Origin: an uncultured Treponema sp.
Lineage (GTDB): Bacteria > Spirochaetota > Spirochaetia > Treponematales > Treponemataceae
DNA length: 37,261 nucleotides
Direction: 5' to 3'
Assembly: GCA_947167745.1 (NCBI GenBank)
Contig: CAMVJE010000013.1
Span: 1-37,261, forward strand
The notes beneath the pieces were generated by a model. That model was not told the origin of the DNA, ran no database searches, and saw only the letters and a program-made list of their open reading frames with translations. A program made the position numbers and the translations under genes. Of the stretch, positions 35,164 to 37,261 are shown piece by piece; position 1 is the first letter of the stretch, and each line of letters begins with the position of its first letter.

Positions 35164-36359
35164 TGCCAGATTCTGATTTTCAAAAAGATGATATTGCTTT
35201 CATGCGCCGGGCCATTGAGCTTGCAAAAGGCGGTGAGGGCAAAACAAATCCAAATCCTCTCGTGGGTGCGGTCATCGTAAAAGACGGCCGCATTATCGGA
35301 GAGGGATTTCATCATGCCTATGGCGAATTGCACGCAGAGAGGGATGCCCTCAAAAATTGCACCGAGCGGGGCGAAAATCCTCAGGGGGCAACGATTTTTG
35401 TGACTTTGGAGCCATGCTGTCATTTTGGAAAACAGCCGCCCTGTACCCAGGCTATTATTGAAAGCGGAATCAGCCGTGTCGTCGTGGGAAGCCGAGATCC
35501 GAATCCCCTTGTTCACGGAAAAGGAAATGCCTCTCTTCGCGAGCATGGTATCTCTGTCGAAGAAGATTTTTTACGGGATGAGTGCGATTCCCTGAATCCG
35601 ATTTTTTTTCATTACATAAGCAGAAAAACACCCTTCGTTGCCTTAAAATATGCCATGACCCTTGATGGAAAAATCGCCACCAAGACCGGCGAATCAAAAT
35701 GGATTACAAACGAAGATTCCAGGAATTATGTTCATGTACTCCGTAATCGTTATGCGGGAATTCTCGCCGGAATCGGAACTGTCCTTGCCGATGACCCCAT
35801 GTTGAATTGCAGGCTTACAAACGAAAAAGGCGAGGCCGTGGGCAGAAATCCAGTGCGCATTATCTGTGACAGCGACTTAAAAATCCCCCTTCTGAGTAAA
35901 ATCGTAAAAACAGCAGGGGAGATTCCGACTATTATCGTTTCATGCAAAGATGGCCGTAGCGAAGACGAAGAAAAAATTTATGTTGAAAAAAAGGCTGTGC
36001 TTGAAATGGCAGGGCTAGAGGTAGTGGAAATTCCAGGCATAAAGCCTTCAAAAGAGTCTTTCAAAAGAAGAAAAAGGTCAAAGCCTCAGGTTGATTTATC
36101 TGTGCTTATGAAAATTTTAGGCGAAAAGGGAATCGACAGTCTGCTCATTGAAGGCGGTTCGGAGATTCATTACAGTGCCTTAAAATCAGGAATCGTGAAT
36201 AAAATCCATGCTTTTGTCGCTCCGAAATTTTTTGGCGGGGCAGGAAAGTCTCCTGTGGGCGGCGAGGGCGTGAAACTTCCGAGCGAGGCATTTAACTTCC
36301 AACTTGAAAAAATATCAAGATTCGGCGATGATGTCTTGCTAGAATACAAAAAAATATGA
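35163..36359 (+). CDS. ribD: Riboflavin biosynthesis bifunctional deaminase/reductase
   Basis: A 398-residue protein carrying out the second and third steps of riboflavin synthesis from GTP. The N-terminal deaminase has the zinc ligands and catalytic Glu: HAE (57-59) and PCCHFGKQPPC (Cys85, Cys94). The C-terminal reductase has KYAMTLDGKIAT, GIGTVLADDPMLNCRL, IEGGSEIHYSAL and FVAPKFFGG. A Lys/Arg-rich insert (ESFKRRKRSKPQ, near 300) is longer than usual. Its ATG shares one base with the stop of the TRAP-type gene (TAATG). No FMN riboswitch lies upstream, so expression depends on the cyclase/TRAP promoter or an internal one. Confidence 0.96.
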   Translation: MPDSDFQKDDIAFMRRAIELAKGGEGKTNPNPLVGAVIVKDGRIIGEGFHHAYGELHAERDALKNCTERGENPQGATIFVTLEPCCHFGKQPPCTQAIIESGISRVVVGSRDPNPLVHGKGNASLREHGISVEEDFLRDECDSLNPIFFHYISRKTPFVALKYAMTLDGKIATKTGESKWITNEDSRNYVHVLRNRYAGILAGIGTVLADDPMLNCRLTNEKGEAVGRNPVRIICDSDLKIPLLSKIVKTAGEIPTIIVSCKDGRSEDEEKIYVEKKAVLEMAGLEVVEIPGIKPSKESFKRRKRSKPQVDLSVLMKILGEKGIDSLLIEGGSEIHYSALKSGIVNKIHAFVAPKFFGGAGKSPVGGEGVKLPSEAFNFQLEKISRFGDDVLLEYKKI

Positions 36360-36390
36360 ATTATGCATTAAGCATTATGAATTGAGGCTT

Positions 36391-37053
36391 ATGTTTACTG
36401 GAATAATCGAAGAAATCGGAAAGGTCAAAAAAATCTCTTTGGGCGGTGCGTCCGGATCCCTTGAAATCAGTGCAAAAAAAGTCCTTGAAGAAACAAAAAT
36501 CGGCGACTCAATCGCAGTGAACGGAGTCTGTCTCACAGTTACAGGTATGACTTCCTCTTCATTTACGGCTGATGTGATGGCAGAAACAGTGCGGCGCTCT
36601 TCACTCGGCTCGCTTGTTTCTGGAAGCGGAGTCAATCTTGAGCGGGCAATGGCTGCCAACGGACGCTTCGGCGGCCACATCGTAAGCGGTCATATTGACG
36701 GCACCGGCACTCTTTCCCGTCTTCAAAAAGAAGAAAATGCTGTTTGGGTTTACATCAAAACAAGTGCGGAGATTCTTCGTCTCATAGTTGAAAAAGGCTC
36801 CATCGCAATCGACGGAATCAGTCTTACGGTAGCAGGTGTGAATGACAGTGAATTTGCGGTGAGCGTAATTCCCCACACGGCAGAAGAAACTACACTTCTT
36901 ACAAAAAAAGCAGGCGACCTTGTGAATCTCGAAAATGACATAATCGGAAAATATGTAGAAAAGTTGCTGGCTTCAAAGGCTCCTGCTCAAAGTGGTGAAG
37001 AGAGCCGGAAAGAGAAGGATGATAGATTCTTAAAATGGCTTGCAAGTGAGTAA
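36391..37053 (+). CDS. ribE: Riboflavin synthase, alpha subunit
   Basis: A 220-residue protein with the two tandem lumazine-binding barrels. The first begins MFTGIIEEIGKV and ends near GRFGGHIVSGHIDGTG; the second contains SIAIDGISLTVAG and FAVSVIPHTAEETTL. It dismutates two 6,7-dimethyl-8-ribityllumazine molecules into riboflavin. The ATG at 36391 gives the conserved MFTGII start and has GAGG upstream, so the frame's earlier ATG at 36382 is rejected. A short charged tail (SGEESRKEKDDRFLKWLASE) extends past the usual end. ribB/A and ribH are not in the window. Confidence 0.96.
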   Translation: MFTGIIEEIGKVKKISLGGASGSLEISAKKVLEETKIGDSIAVNGVCLTVTGMTSSSFTADVMAETVRRSSLGSLVSGSGVNLERAMAANGRFGGHIVSGHIDGTGTLSRLQKEENAVWVYIKTSAEILRLIVEKGSIAIDGISLTVAGVNDSEFAVSVIPHTAEETTLLTKKAGDLVNLENDIIGKYVEKLLASKAPAQSGEESRKEKDDRFLKWLASE

Positions 37054-37119
37054 GGGGCTATTGGGGGTAGTGTAAACAGTCTTAGAACTAAAGTTCCAGC
37101 TCTATGGCAGAAAAGTCGA

Positions 37120-37147
37120 TTACAAAAATCTTTAAAAAATGTAAAAT
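37120..37147 (+). promoter_or_regulatory. Candidate promoter upstream of ureA
   Basis: TTACAA (37120-37125), 16 bases, then TAAAAT (37142-37147). It would place transcription start before the hairpin at 37169-37192. Confidence 0.35.
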
Positions 37148-37168
37148 AAATCAATTTTTGGCAGCGAG

Positions 37169-37200
37169 GCCGTTCTGATTTTTCAGGACGGCTTTTTTTA
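37169..37200 (+). terminator. Intrinsic terminator between ribE and ureA
   Basis: GCCGTTCTGA (37169-37178) pairs with TCAGGACGGC (37183-37192), one G-U, with a TTTT loop and seven T after the stem. It either ends the rib operon or, given the candidate promoter just upstream, acts as an attenuator in the ureA leader. Confidence 0.8.
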
Positions 37201-37216
37201 TTGCTAAGGGGGAAAA

Positions 37217-37261
37217 ATGAAACTTACACCCAGAGAAACTGAAAAACTCTTGCTTTCGTAT
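37217..37261 (+). CDS. ureA: Probable urease gamma subunit (first 15 codons only)
   Basis: The frame starts at the ATG at 37217 after a strong AAGGGGG ribosome site and runs off the right edge. The 15 visible residues, MKLTPRETEKLLLSY, match the well-conserved N-terminus of UreA, the gamma subunit of urease, so a ure operon probably continues to the right. Only a short match is available, but the LTPRE..KLLL pattern is distinctive. Urease releases ammonia from host urea, fitting a gut- or host-associated organism. Confidence 0.7.
   Translation, partial: MKLTPRETEKLLLSY

Noticed and set aside
35100..35170. FMN riboswitch ahead of ribD
   Set aside because: ribD overlaps the preceding gene and there is no leader or conserved RFN element.

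Overview
The window looks like chromosomal DNA from a host-associated spirochete of the Treponema type. This is inferred from gene content: a Borrelia/Treponema P83/100-type antigen, two dCache chemoreceptors, several c-di-GMP enzymes, a desulfoferrodoxin typical of anaerobes, and the general AT-rich style. No 16S rRNA or other decisive marker is present.

Region 1 (1-7.4 kb, minus strand) is an NHLM-type peptide export operon. In transcription order it holds an HlyD-like adaptor, an ABC transporter with an N-terminal C39 leader peptidase, a second ABC transporter with a large N-terminal domain, and an orphan substrate-binding lipoprotein, ending in an intrinsic terminator. Just beyond, cut by the window edge, a small gene starts with a charged leader-like sequence and may encode an exported peptide. 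No modification enzyme is visible.

Region 2 (7.4-10.7 kb) is a plasmid maintenance module inside otherwise chromosomal-looking DNA. It has parA, a ParG-like ribbon-helix-helix partner and a RepA-type initiator as one overlapping minus-strand operon, followed by about a dozen 18-bp iterons (consensus GGTAACAAATTYTCAACG). The iterons fill the gap between rep and the export operon. The simplest reading is an integrated plasmid that carries, or landed next to, the export system. A chromid or an assembly join are alternatives.

Region 3 (10.7-16.8 kb, plus strand) has a small protein behind a sigma-28-like promoter, an NfeD protein, a YgjV-like membrane/GNAT fusion, an SPFH protein, an overlooked 39-residue membrane peptide, a chemoreceptor and a P83/100-family protein, ending in a bidirectional terminator.

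Region 4 (16.8-32.1 kb) has an SDR oxidoreductase, a soluble diguanylate cyclase, a YkgJ-type cysteine cluster protein, a second chemoreceptor, uracil permease and uracil phosphoribosyltransferase, a membrane GGDEF/EAL phosphodiesterase, an AddA/RecB-type helicase-nuclease carrying a repeat-like insertion, desulfoferrodoxin, a coiled-coil hypothetical protein and tRNA-Val(GAC). Several palindromic repeats lie between genes.

Region 5 (32.1-37.3 kb, plus strand) is a tightly coupled run: dCache-PAS-GGDEF cyclase, orphan TRAP substrate-binding lipoprotein, ribD and riboflavin synthase. The window ends in the first 15 codons of a probable urease gamma subunit. Signalling is a theme throughout: two cyclases, one phosphodiesterase and two chemoreceptors. 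Several genes have a -10 box only 6-9 bases before the start codon and no Shine-Dalgarno sequence, suggesting leaderless mRNAs.
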